DNA of 64,000 nt from Sva-07 sp963747375 (GTDB lineage Bacteria > Actinomycetota > Acidimicrobiia > Acidimicrobiales > Ilumatobacteraceae). Shown here piece by piece: positions 1 through 8,643 of the stretch (the first letter of the stretch is position 1; every line of letters begins with the position of its first letter). The notes below the pieces were generated by a model. The model was given only the letters and a program-made list of their open reading frames with translations, was not told the origin of the DNA and did no database searches. The position numbers and the translations under genes were made by a program. Location: contig CAVVFL010000002.1 of the NCBI GenBank assembly GCA_963747375.1, positions 310,001 to 374,000 of the forward strand, given 5' to 3'.

Positions 1-1761
1 AAGGGCAAGATGACCGTCAAGTACAAGAATCGCTACGGGCGGTCGCGGTCGTACTCGACCGAGTACGAGGGTGTGATTCCATGGATCAAGCGCCGCCACG
101 AGGGCAGCGACAGCGACTGGGCCCGGGAGCAGTACGAGGGGTACATGCGCCTCGTCGCCTGTACGTCGTGCGACGGCGCTCGGCTCAAACCGTCGACGCT
201 GGCAGTCACCATCGAGGGCAAGCACATCTCCGAGGTCTCCGACATGCCGATCGGCGAATCGGCCAAGTTCCTCGCGGCGCTCGAGTTGTCCGAGCGCGAC
301 CGGATGATCGCCGAACGGGTCACCAAGGAGATCAACGCCCGGCTCGGATTCCTGCTCGACGTCGGCCTCGACTACCTCACGCTGTCGCGCTCCGCCGGCA
401 CGCTGGCGGGTGGCGAGGCGCAACGCATCCGGCTCGCCTCGCAGATCGGTTCGGGACTGGTGGGCACGCTGTACGTGCTCGACGAGCCGTCGATCGGGCT
501 GCACCAACGTGACAATCGACGCTTGATCGACACGCTCACCCGTCTGCGTGATCTCGGCAACACCGTGATCGTGGTCGAGCACGACGAGGAGACGATCCGC
601 GAGAGCGACTGGATCGTCGACATCGGCCCGGGTGCCGGCGAGCACGGCGGAGAGGTCGTCTACTCGGGCAAGGTTCCGGGGATTCTCAAGGTCAAGGAGT
701 CCGTGACGGGGCAGTACCTGTCGGGCCGCAAGTCGATCCCAGTGCCCGAGCATCGTCGCCCGCAGGGACTCGAATCGCTGCGCATCGAGGGGGCGCGTGA
801 GCACAACCTCGCGAACATCGACGTCGACATTCCGCTGGGCAACTTCGTGGCGATCACCGGAGTGTCCGGATCGGGGAAGTCGACGCTGGTGCGCGACATC
901 CTCCTGCCGGTGCTGATGCAGCGCATCTACAAGTCGAAGATGTCGGCCGGCAAGCACAAGCGGATCAACGGCATCGAGTTCCTCGACAAGGTCATCGACA
1001 TGGACCAGTCGCCGATCGGGCGCACGCCCCGTTCGAACCCGGCGACCTACACCGGCGTGTTCGACAATGTCCGCAAGCTGTTCGCCTCCACCAACGAGGC
1101 GAAGGTGCGTGGGTACATGCCGGGCCGCTTCTCGTTCAACGTCAAGGGCGGACGCTGCGAAGCCTGTTCCGGCGATGGCACGTTGAAGATCGAGATGCAC
1201 TTCCTGCCCGACGTGTACGTGCCGTGCGAGGTCTGCAAGGGCGCCCGGTACAACCGTGACACCCTCGACATCGAGTTCAAGGGCAAGAACATCGCCGAGG
1301 TGCTCGACATGCCGGTCGCCGAGGCGGTCGACTTCTTCGCCAACCAGCCGGGGATCGCCCGGTACATGCAGACGCTCGTCGACGTCGGGCTCGGCTACGT
1401 GCGCCTCGGGCAGTCGGCGCCGACCTTGTCGGGCGGCGAGGCGCAGCGGGTGAAGCTGTCGGCCGAACTCGCCAAGCGCTCCACCGGCCACACGATCTAT
1501 CTGCTCGACGAGCCGACCACCGGCCTGCACTTCGACGACGTACGGCGTCTGCTCACCGTGCTCCAACGGTTGGTCGACCAGGGCAACACGGTGCTGGTCA
1601 TCGAGCACAGCCTCGACGTGATCAAGACCGCCGACTGGGTGATCGACCTCGGCCCGAACGGCGGCAATGGCGGTGGCATGGTCGTCGGCGAGGGCACCCC
1701 CGAACACATCGCCTCTCTCGAGGCCAGCCACACCGGCCGCTTCCTCCGCGACGTCCTCTGA
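1..1761 (+). CDS. uvrA: UvrABC excinuclease subunit A, C-terminal part (5' end outside window)
   Basis: ATPase that recognises bulky DNA lesions and loads UvrB in nucleotide excision repair. The frame is open from base 1, so about the last 586 residues of a protein normally near 950 are present. Visible motifs: an ABC signature of the first ATPase half (TLAGGEAQRIRLA) followed by LDEPSIGLH; a second Walker A (GVSGSGKSTL); the C-terminal zinc module with paired cysteines (CEACSGDGT, then CEVCKGARYN); and the second signature LSGGEAQRVKL with LLDEPTTGLH. The stop at 1759-1761 is followed within 30 bases by a pair of palindromic repeats. The uvrC gene lies 2.3 kb downstream on the same strand. 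The family call is secure. Confidence 0.97.
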   Translation, partial: KGKMTVKYKNRYGRSRSYSTEYEGVIPWIKRRHEGSDSDWAREQYEGYMRLVACTSCDGARLKPSTLAVTIEGKHISEVSDMPIGESAKFLAALELSERDRMIAERVTKEINARLGFLLDVGLDYLTLSRSAGTLAGGEAQRIRLASQIGSGLVGTLYVLDEPSIGLHQRDNRRLIDTLTRLRDLGNTVIVVEHDEETIRESDWIVDIGPGAGEHGGEVVYSGKVPGILKVKESVTGQYLSGRKSIPVPEHRRPQGLESLRIEGAREHNLANIDVDIPLGNFVAITGVSGSGKSTLVRDILLPVLMQRIYKSKMSAGKHKRINGIEFLDKVIDMDQSPIGRTPRSNPATYTGVFDNVRKLFASTNEAKVRGYMPGRFSFNVKGGRCEACSGDGTLKIEMHFLPDVYVPCEVCKGARYNRDTLDIEFKGKNIAEVLDMPVAEAVDFFANQPGIARYMQTLVDVGLGYVRLGQSAPTLSGGEAQRVKLSAELAKRSTGHTIYLLDEPTTGLHFDDVRRLLTVLQRLVDQGNTVLVIEHSLDVIKTADWVIDLGPNGGNGGGMVVGEGTPEHIASLEASHTGRFLRDVL

Positions 1762-1788
1762 CGCACCCAGTTCCCAAGCCCCTCGAGC

Positions 1789-1826
1789 GATGAGCGGGCG
1801 GCCCGGATACCGGCCCGCCGCTCATC
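1789..1826. repeat. REP-like palindrome, copy A1
   Basis: A 38-base imperfect palindrome that begins GATGAGCG and ends CGCTCATC, with a GC-rich inner stem around an ATA loop. It is the first unit of a tandem pair; the second begins exactly 61 bases later. It lies just after the uvrA stop codon. Five related units follow at 1850, 2903, 2964, 7579 and 7640. Confidence 0.9.
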
Positions 1827-1849
1827 ACTTCCCCTTTGAGCGCTCGAGC

Positions 1850-1887
1850 GATGAGCGGGCGGCCCGGATACCGGCCCGTCGCTCATC
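1850..1887. repeat. REP-like palindrome, copy A2
   Basis: Second unit of the first pair, 61 bases after A1, with the same outer arms (GATGAGCG and CGCTCATC). Its right arm contains the stop codon of the minus-strand DUF559 gene (1886-1888), so the repeat forms the very 3' end of that gene. Confidence 0.9.
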
Positions 1888-2825
1888 ACGCTGCGGTTCG
1901 GTGGCGGAGGTCGGCGTGCTGGGAGGCGATCTCGGCCATCGTCTCGTTGAAGTGTGTGTCGTATTGGGCCTTGCTGATGCGGGTGGTCGTCCAGCCGACG
2001 GACGCGGCTGCACGGTCGCGCGACCTGTCGGAGGCTGCGCCCGAAGTCTCCCGATGGCGCGGATGCACGTCGACCTCGATTGCCCACTGGAGATCAGGTA
2101 TGGCGAGGTCGAAGCGAGCCCGGCCATATCCGGGGAGTTCGATGCCGTACTGACGTACGAGTCCGCGAACACCGGCGTGGCGGAGGGCGCCTGCGACTCT
2201 GACTTCGGGGTGCGATTCGGCTGCGCCACCTGGCAGGCGACGATCGAGCGCTCGGAGGAAGACGTCGCGCCCACGGCCGCTGGGGTGAGAGCCAATCGAC
2301 CGCGACGGCGAACATGTCACCGTCGGTGAGGTCACCGTCGTGCACGACTTGCTCGATCACCGACAGGAGATCGTCGGGTCGAAGCCAGCGGGCGAGGTCG
2401 TACGCGGTCCGCGCTCGGCTGGTGATCCGTATGCCATCGGACCGTTGGACGACGTCGACGTCGTGGCGGGCATCGGTCCGGTAGGGCACCACCCATTGAG
2501 CGATGGCGGGATTGCTCGCACGAGGTGCCAGCACGTGAATCCGATGATCCTTCGGCAGTCGGCGCAAGCCCCACAGTCGACCAGCCGTCGGCCCGGCGAT
2601 GACGACGTCGGTGCGGGCGAGACAGACCGCTGCGCACCTCGACAACTCGTCGAACGGCACGCTCGGCGATCGGTACGCACCCCGGAGCGAAGGCATGATC
2701 GCTCCGGTTTGCTCGAGGTGTCGGAGCTGCCGACGAGTCAAGCCGGCGCTGATCAGTTGACCCACGGCGGCGACACCATGCTGACGAGCGAACAACTGGT
2801 GGGCCTCGGGCGTGAGCTGTGTCAC
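1886..2825 (-). CDS. AbiEi-like wHTH plus DUF559 (Vsr-like nuclease) protein, frameshifted
   Basis: The N-terminal part (LTPEAHQLFARQHGVAAVGQ, then a Thr-Arg-Arg-Gln recognition-like stretch) matches the winged-helix domain of AbiEi-type antitoxins. The C-terminal part (GIELPGYGRARFDLAIPDL, then AIEVDVHPRH) matches the DUF559/Vsr-like nuclease fold, with D and E-x-D as likely metal ligands. I place the start at GTG 2823-2825, because AGGAGG lies seven bases upstream. The reading frame shifts near 2294 by one surplus base, which suggests either a sequencing error or an inactive gene; corrected, the protein has about 312 residues. Pairs of palindromes flank it on both sides in opposite orientation. 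In Actinobacteria such proteins are common and uncharacterised. Its function, whether defence or mobility, is not known. Confidence 0.72.
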
Positions 2826-2902
2826 GTTGAACCTCCTGATCGTGATCACGTCGAGGAGGGAGTCGGTGCGCCAAGCCTACGCGTCGCACCGACCCGGACA
2901 AC

Positions 2903-2948
2903 GAGCGATGAGCGACGAGCCGGGATTCGGGCCGCCCGCTCATCGCTC
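2903..2948. repeat. REP-like palindrome, copy A3 (inverted relative to A1/A2)
   Basis: A 46-base palindrome with arms GAGCGATGAGC and GCTCATCGCTC. Its asymmetric core reads as the reverse complement of the A1/A2 core, so this pair faces the first pair across the DUF559 gene. Confidence 0.88.
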
Positions 2949-2963
2949 GGATGTTCGAATCTG

Positions 2964-3009
2964 GAGCGATGAGCGACGAGCCGGGATTCGGGCCGCCCGC
3001 TCATCGCTC
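2964..3009. repeat. REP-like palindrome, copy A4
   Basis: Second unit of the inverted pair, 61 bases after A3 and nearly identical to it. It lies between the DUF559 start and the 3' end of the rhomboid-like gene. Confidence 0.88.
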
Positions 3010-3027
3010 GCTTGGGGGAACGTGGGG

Positions 3028-3937
3028 TCAGCGGTTGCGGAGGCGTTTGCTGAGGTCGTTGAGGCGCTGTTTCTCGGCGCCGGTCAGCGAATCCATGCCG
3101 TTGGCGCCGATCTTGTCGAGCAGCGCATCGAGTTCGATCTGATCGGCTGCCGTCGGGCCCGATGGCGGCGGCATCGGCGCCGGGGCGTTCTTCCACGGCC
3201 CGTCGACCACCTTGGAGTTCGACGACGAGCCACGCGACTGCTTCTTCGGCTTGGACTTCTTCTTCGGCTTGTTTCGGCCCGAGCCGTCGAGCGGCAGATG
3301 GGGGATCGGCCAACCGGTGGCGAGGCCGAGCGAACGGCCGGCGACCAGTGCAACCGCAACCGACACCAGCAGGAAGATCGTCTGGCCGGTCGCGTTCACC
3401 CCGGTGAACTGCAACAGGTTGAGCACGGTGAACACCGCAGCGAGTGCCCACAGCGGGACGACCTCGAACCACTTCACGCCGGGATAGGTGGCCGCATAGA
3501 CCCAGATTCCGCCGAGGAAGAGGTTGCTCAAGCCGAACTGCTGCATGAAATCGATGCTGCTCGACAGCGGGCCGAGCAGTGTGAGGATCAGCGCCGGCAC
3601 GATCGCCATCGTCAGGATCCAGGCGACGAACTTGCCGCGCCCGAACAAGCGCCTCGAGCTGCTGGCCGAACAACCAGAAGAACACCAGACCGAGGAGCGG
3701 CCAGATGGCCGGTTCGGTGGCGATCGGCCAGGTGAAGATCCGCCAGATCTCGAAGTCGCGCACGAACGCCGGAACGAACGTGAGCTTCGCGAAACGGTCG
3801 ACGCCGAGTCCGTACACGAACATCGATGCCACCGCGAGCACGCAGATGATGTCGGTCGTGGTGACGTCGTAGCGCCCGGCGCGAAACCAACCATCGTTCG
3901 GTCGTCGGCGGAAGATGGCGGCGAACTGGTCGGACAT
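3028..3937 (-). CDS. Rhomboid-like polytopic membrane protein, probably not a protease; frameshifted
   Basis: Several hydrophobic segments follow one another (IICVLAVASMFVYGLGV; IWPLLGLVFFWLFGQQLEAL; FVAWILTMAIVPALILTLL), with a basic lysine-rich linker and the C-terminal motif LLDKIGANGMDSLTGAEKQR, which is typical of bacterial rhomboid-family proteins. The position where active rhomboids carry G-x-S-G reads LGGIWVYAAT, without serine, so I expect a non-catalytic relative. The reading frame shifts near 3647 (after QQLEAL, continuing FGRGKFVAW) by one surplus base. A TACCGT hexamer lies eight bases before the ATG at 3937. It is transcribed away from uvrC. Confidence 0.7.
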
Positions 3938-4016
3938 CGGGCATCACGGTATCCGGCCGTCCGTATGCTTGAGACGTCATGCAGATGATCGTGCCCAGGA
4001 TCGTGCCCGGTCAGAG

Positions 4017-5886
4017 ATGGTGAAGCGTCCTCCCGCCGGCACCATTCCGGAAGCGCCGGGCTCGTACCAGTTCAAGGACGCCCACGGCCGCGTGATCTAC
4101 GTCGGCAAGGCGTCGAACCTGCGCCAGCGGCTGTCGAACTACTTCCAGTCGCCGGTCAATCTGCACCCGCGGACCGCCCAGATGGTCGAGACGGCCGAGT
4201 CCGTGGAGTGGACGATCGTGCGCAACGAGGTCGAAGCGTTGATGCTCGAGTACTCGCTCATCAAGCAGCACGACCCGCGTTTCAACGTGCGCCTTCGCGA
4301 CGACAAGAGCTACCCGTTCCTCGCCGTCACCATCGACGAGCAGTGGCCCCGAGCGCTCGTGATGCGTGGCCGCAAACGCAAGGGCACGCGTTACTTCGGG
4401 CCCTACGCCCATGCGTACGCAATCCGCGACACCCTCGACCTCCTGTTGAGGTCGTTCCCCGTGCGAACGTGCAGCCAATCGAAGTTCAATCAGCACGAGC
4501 GTCTCGGGCGGCCGTGCCTGCTGTTCCACATCGAGAAGTGCGCCGGCCCGTGCGTCGGCGAGATCGAGGAGATGCCGTACCGCCAGCTCGTCACCGACCT
4601 GTGCGAGTTCCTCGACGGCGACACCGACGAGATCGTCGACCGTCTCGAAGCCGACATGCAGTCCGCGGCGACCGCTCTGGAGTTCGAACGGGCCGCCCGC
4701 CTCCGTGACCGGTTGCTCGCCGTCCGCAAGGCGATCGAGAAGCAACAGATGGTCGCCGAACGCAGCGAGGACCTCGACGTGATCGGGATCGCCGAGGACG
4801 AACTCGAAGCCGCGGTCCAGGTCTTCTACGTCCGCAAGGGGCGCGTCGTCGGCCGCAAGGGGTTCATCCTCGACAAGGTGGAGGAGCTCACGCCCGGGCC
4901 GACTCGTCGACCGCATCTTGGAGTCGATGTACGGCGACGACCCGATCCTCGGCGTTCCCAAGCAGGTGCTGGTTCCGTACGAGGCCGAGGAACTCGCGAC
5001 CTACGAGGAGTGGCTCTCGATGGGTCGGGGCTCACGGGTGCAGGTCAGAGTGCCCCAGCGCGGCGACAAGCGCTCGCTGCTCGAAACCGTCACCCGCAAC
5101 GCCGAGGGAGAGTTCACCCGTCACCGGATGCGGCGGGCGAGCGATCACAACTCTCGAAGTCGAGCGCTGACCGAACTCCAGGACCACCTCGGCCTCCCCG
5201 AAGCTCCGCTCCGGATCGAGTGTTACGACATGGCTCACCTGCAGGGCACCGACTACGTCGGGTCGATGGTGGTGCTCGAGGACGGCCTGCCGAACAAGCG
5301 TGAGTACCGCCGCTTCAAGGTCAACGACGTGGACGGCAACGACGACTACGCGGCGATGGCCGAGGTCGTTCGCCGTCGCTTGCAGGCGTACCTCGACGAG
5401 CGTGACCGTCCGGTCAACGAGCGCGGCGACAAGCCCGGCAAGTTCGCCTACCCACCGCAGTTGCTGCTCGTCGACGGCGGCAAGGGCCAACTCAGCGCCG
5501 CCAAGCGGGTGATCGACGAACTCGATCTCACCGACGAGATCCCGGTGGCGGGCCTGGCGAAGCGATTCGAGGAGGTGTTCATTCCCGGCCGGAGTCAGCC
5601 GGTGGAGATCCCGCGGGGGAGCGAGGCGCTGTTCATGCTCCAGCGCATCCGCGACGAGGCGCACCGGTTCGCCAACACGTTCCACCGCGAGCGGCGCAGC
5701 AAGCGGATGACCACCAGTTCGCTCGACGGGATACCCGGCCTCGGTGAGGTTCGCCAGAAGAAGTTGGTCAAGGCGCTCGGTGGGGTCAACGCCGTGAAAC
5801 GGGCCGATCTCGACGAGCTCAAGGCGCTCTCGTTCCTGCCGGATGCCGTCGCCGAATCGGTGTTCGCGAAGTTCCACCCGGCCTGA
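4017..5886 (+). CDS. uvrC: UvrABC excinuclease subunit C, with one frameshift
   Basis: Makes the dual incisions in nucleotide excision repair. In order: the GIY-YIG nuclease (GSYQF, then VIYVGKASNLRQRL), a conserved Cys cluster, the UVR domain (ALEFERAARLRDRLLAVRKA), the RNase H-like 5' nuclease domain (PLRIECYDMAHLQGTDYVGS) and C-terminal helix-hairpin-helix motifs (GIPGLGEVRQKKLV). The start is ATG 4017 (MVKRPPAGTIPEAPGSYQF). The frame changes at 4899-4900, where GGGCC should be GGGC; removing one C restores ELTPGRLVDRILESMYGDDP and gives about 622 residues, the usual length. As uvrC is broadly conserved, I favour a sequence error. A possible -10 box (TATGCT) lies at 3964. Confidence 0.95.
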
Positions 5887-5892
5887 CGAGCG

Positions 5893-6805
5893 TCACCCGA
5901 GTTGAGGGATCACCTCGGATTGCAGTGTGCGATAGTTGGCGAAGCGATCCTCCGGTGTCGCACCGAGCGTGAAGTCCGGAACGATGAACTCGTCGAAGCC
6001 GAGTTCGGCGTACTGGCCGAGCTGGTCGACGAGCTCGTCGTTCGAGCCGATGATCGAGCGAGCTCCCATGTCGCCCCCACGGATGTTCGCGGCGAGTTCG
6101 GCATTGTCCGACATGAACACGAGTGCCTGAGCCGACTTCCACATCGTGCCGGGGTCGCGGCCCACCTGTTCGCAGGCGATCAGCAACTTGTCGAGGGCGC
6201 CGCCGGCCATCTCCGGACCGCCCCACGTGTTCCACTCGTCGGCGTGACGGGCGGTGATTCGCAACATCCGCGGGCTGCCCGTGCCGACGAGGATCGGCAG
6301 CGGTGACTGCACCGGCTTCGGGTCGGCCGGCGCGTCGATGATGCTCGTAGAAGTCACCGCTGAAGGTCGTCCGCTCCTCACTGAGCAGTGAGCGGATGAT
6401 CTGGATCGCTTCGTCGAAGCGGGTCACGCGGGGCCCCGGTTCCTGCAGCTCGATGCCGTACGCGTGATGTTCGTTGATCTGCCAGCCCGCGCCGATGCCG
6501 AGCACCATGCGGCCGTTCGAGATGTGGTCGATGGTCGCGGCGCGATTGGCGAGCACGGCCGGGTGATGGACCGAGGTCGGCGACACCAGCGGGCCGATCC
6601 GGATGCGGTCGGTCACCGCAGCGATGGCGGGCAGCATCGCCCAGCACTCGTGGACGTCGCCCGGCTGGATCGTCTCGCTGCCGGTGTTGGGCATGTAGTG
6701 GTCGGCGAACCAGAGCCCGTACCAACCCTCGGCGTCGGCCATGCGGGCGAGGTCGAGGACCTCGGCGGGTGGGCGTTCGGGATTGGGCCAGACGGAGAAC
6801 TTCAT
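5893..6805 (-). CDS. LLM-class F420-dependent oxidoreductase, frameshifted
   Basis: Luciferase-like TIM-barrel enzyme; this subgroup usually uses coenzyme F420 as hydride carrier. Typical stretches: the start MKFSVWPNPERPPAEVLDLA, LWFADHYMPN, IRIGPLVSPTSVHHPAVLA, GRMVLGIGAGWQINEHHAYG, and in the C-terminal half PLPILVGTGSPRMLRITARH, the usual substrate-pocket strand. The frame shifts near 6343, where one surplus C separates SGDFYE from IIDAPADPKP; corrected length is about 303 residues. The gene converges with uvrC (6-base gap) and diverges from the methyltransferase. TACGGT six bases before the ATG suggests a leaderless transcript. The substrate cannot be told from sequence. Confidence 0.88.
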
Positions 6806-6828
6806 GCGGCGACCGTAGCCTCCGACCC
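6806..6828. promoter_or_regulatory. Overlapping divergent leaderless promoters
   Basis: The 23-base gap between two divergent starts holds two overlapping -10-like hexamers: TACGGT on the minus strand (6812-6817, six bases before ATG 6805) and TAGCCT on the plus strand (6816-6821, seven bases before GTG 6829). Both spacings fit transcription starting at the start codon. The two promoters probably cannot be occupied by polymerase at the same time. Confidence 0.55.
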
Positions 6829-7552
6829 GTGACGGATGACTTGTGGGAAGCCCATGCCGACTGGTGGATCGACGGATTCACCGAGGGCGCCGACCCCGAG
6901 TACGTGGAACAGATCCTGCCGATGGCGCTCGACGAGCTGTCCGGCTTCGAGCAGATCCTCGACGTCGGCTGCGGCGACGGGCAGATCAGCCGGCTCCTCG
7001 CAGCGGGCGGCGCGTATGTCGTGGGCATCGATCCGACGTGGAATCAGATCCGCAGTCGCTCACGAGCGCGGCGGGGGAGCGGCGTTCGTGCGGTCCGGCG
7101 CAGCCGAGTTGCCGTTCGCCGACGCGAGCTTCGATGCGGCGGTTGCCTGCCTCGTGTTCGAACACATCGACGACGTCGACGCGGCGATCGCCGAGGTCGC
7201 CCGAGTGGTTCGGCCGGGTGGACGGTTCTCCTTCTTCCTCAACCACCCGCTGTTGCAGACGCCGGGCAGCTACTGGATCGACGACCACACGGTCGATCCC
7301 CCCGAGCAGTACTGGCGCGTCGGGCCGTACCTCGCCGAGCAGGCCTTCGTCGAACAGGTCGAGCACGGTGTGTTCATCCGGTTCGTGCATCGGCCGTTGT
7401 CGCGGTACCTCAATGCACTGGCCGATCACGGCCTGGTGCTCGAGCACATGGTCGAGCCGGTGCCGCCCGACGGATTCCTCGCCCGCGCCGAGGAGTACGC
7501 CGAGGCCGCCGCCATTCCCCGGCTGCTCTACCTCCGCCTCCGCCGCACCTGA
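6829..7552 (+). CDS. Class I SAM-dependent methyltransferase, frameshifted
   Basis: Motif I reads ILDVGCGDGQISRLLA (SAM binding), followed by the acidic end of strand 2 (VVGIDPT) and, after the shift, AAELPFADASFDAAVACLVF and the post-motif stretch VARVVRPGGRFSFFLNHPLL, all as in the methyltransferase-11 family. The start is GTG 6829 (VTDDLWEAHADWW). The frame shifts near 7051, where dropping one C gives NQIAVAHERGGGAAF; corrected length is about 240 residues. The acceptor substrate is unknown. Transcription is probably leaderless (TAGCCT seven bases upstream). A tandem palindrome pair follows the stop. Confidence 0.88.
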
Positions 7553-7576
7553 CGCAGCGCGCCCCAGACCGCGGCG

Positions 7577-7698
7577 GCGATGAGCGGGCGGCCGGTATGT
7601 GGGCCCGTCGCTCATCGCTGAGGGGGTGGGGGCGGGAGCGATGAGCGGGCGGCCGGTATGTGGGCCCGTCGCTCATCGCTGAGGGGGTGGGGGCGGGT
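7577..7698. repeat. Tandem pair of REP-like palindromes, copies B1 and B2 (61-base period)
   Basis: Two almost identical 61-base units (7577-7637 and 7638-7698), each made of a 38-base palindrome (7579-7616 and 7640-7677; outer arms GATGAGCG and CGCTCATC) followed by the G-rich tail AGGGGGTGGGGGCGGG. The outer arms match copies A1-A4; the core differs (GGTATGTGGGCCC). They separate the methyltransferase from rapZ. Confidence 0.92.
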
Positions 7699-7701
7699 CG
7701 G

Positions 7702-7713
7702 TAGGGTGACGGG
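7702..7713 (+). promoter_or_regulatory. Leaderless -10 element of rapZ
   Basis: TAGGGT at 7702-7707 followed by six bases and the GTG start of rapZ. It starts four bases after the second palindrome unit, so the G-rich repeat tail occupies the -35 region. Confidence 0.5.
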
Positions 7714-8559
7714 GTGGCCGACATCGTGCTGATCACCGGGTTGTCCGGGGCCGGTCGCTCGGGTGTCGCAGACGTGCTGGAGGACCTCGGTTGGTTCGTG
7801 GTCGACAACCTGCCGACGGCGCTCATCGGCACGATCGTCGAACTCGCCGCCAAGCCCACCAGCGACATCGAGCGACTGGCGCTGGTCGCCGGTCGTCAGC
7901 ACGCCGAGGTGCTCACCAAGGTCGGCGAACTGCGCGCCGACGGCCACGACGTGCGCATGGTGTTCCTCGATGCGTCGACACCCGAACTGGTTCGCCGCTA
8001 CGACGCCACCCGACGGCGCCATCCACTCGCCGACGACGCCGGCGGCCTCGTCGAATCGATCGAGCTCGAACGATCGATGCTGGAGCCGGTGCGCGCCGCG
8101 GCCGATCTCGTCATCGACACCAGCGATCTCAACGTGCACCAACTCAAGGAACGCATCGACCATGCCTTCGACACCACGAGCGGATCGCGGCTCCAGGTGG
8201 CCGTCGAGAGCTTCGGGTTCAAGCACGGCCTGCCGCTCGACGCCGACATCGTGATGGACGTCCGGTTCCTGCCGAACCCGCACTGGGAGGACGACCTGCG
8301 CCCGCTGACCGGTCACGACCCGAAGGTGCGCGACTTCGTGCTGGAAACCGCAGCCGGCTCCTCGTTCGTCGATCAATTCGACGACCTCCTGGCGATGCTC
8401 GTGCCGCAGTACCAGGCCGAGGGGCGCAGCTACCTCACGGTGGCCGTCGGCTGCACCGGTGGCCGCCATCGGTCGGTTGCGGTCGCCGAGGAGTTGGCCG
8501 CCCGGCTGCGTCAGCGCGGCGTTGCCGTGCGCGCCACCCACCGCGACGTGTCGCGCTGA
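7714..8559 (+). CDS. rapZ: RapZ family nucleotide-binding protein
   Basis: RapZ (YvcJ) proteins bind nucleotides; in enterobacteria RapZ guides RNase E to the small RNA GlmZ, while the actinobacterial role is unclear. The N terminus carries the P-loop-like GLSGAGRSGVADVLEDLGWF (the usual lysine is Arg here) and VVDNLPTALI. The C-terminal domain has FGFKHGLPLDADIVMDVRFL, LPNPHWEDDLRPLTGHD and VAVGCTGGRHRSVAVAEELA, all hallmark motifs. 281 residues, normal length. The start is GTG 7714. In most Actinobacteria the next genes are yvcK and whiA; here gap follows after 84 bases. Confidence 0.96.
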   Translation: MADIVLITGLSGAGRSGVADVLEDLGWFVVDNLPTALIGTIVELAAKPTSDIERLALVAGRQHAEVLTKVGELRADGHDVRMVFLDASTPELVRRYDATRRRHPLADDAGGLVESIELERSMLEPVRAAADLVIDTSDLNVHQLKERIDHAFDTTSGSRLQVAVESFGFKHGLPLDADIVMDVRFLPNPHWEDDLRPLTGHDPKVRDFVLETAAGSSFVDQFDDLLAMLVPQYQAEGRSYLTVAVGCTGGRHRSVAVAEELAARLRQRGVAVRATHRDVSR

Positions 8560-8589
8560 ATCGTTTCCGGTCGGGAATCCACGGCGAAC

Positions 8590-8637
8590 TACAGTTGGTT
8601 GCGGACAACGTCGTTCCCCCACCCGCCCAGGAGGCAC
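8590..8637 (+). promoter_or_regulatory. Possible promoter and strong RBS for gap operon
   Basis: TACAGT at 8590-8595 could be a -10 box for gap-pgk-tpiA; no good -35 is visible at the usual distance. A near-perfect Shine-Dalgarno sequence (AGGAGG) lies about eight bases before the ATG of gap, so this operon looks leadered, unlike many neighbours. Confidence 0.35.
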
Positions 8638-8643
8638 CCAGTC

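Noticed and set aside
1797..2329. Small ORFs with DERRAGIRAARSSL-like peptides at the palindromes
   Set aside because: They are translations of the repeat DNA in several frames and not proteins under selection.
1789..3009. CRISPR array
   Set aside because: Repeats come in isolated pairs with a self-complementary core, no regular spacers and no cas genes in the window.
5887..5892. Bidirectional terminator between uvrC and the LLM gene
   Set aside because: Only six bases separate the stops and no stable hairpin is present there.
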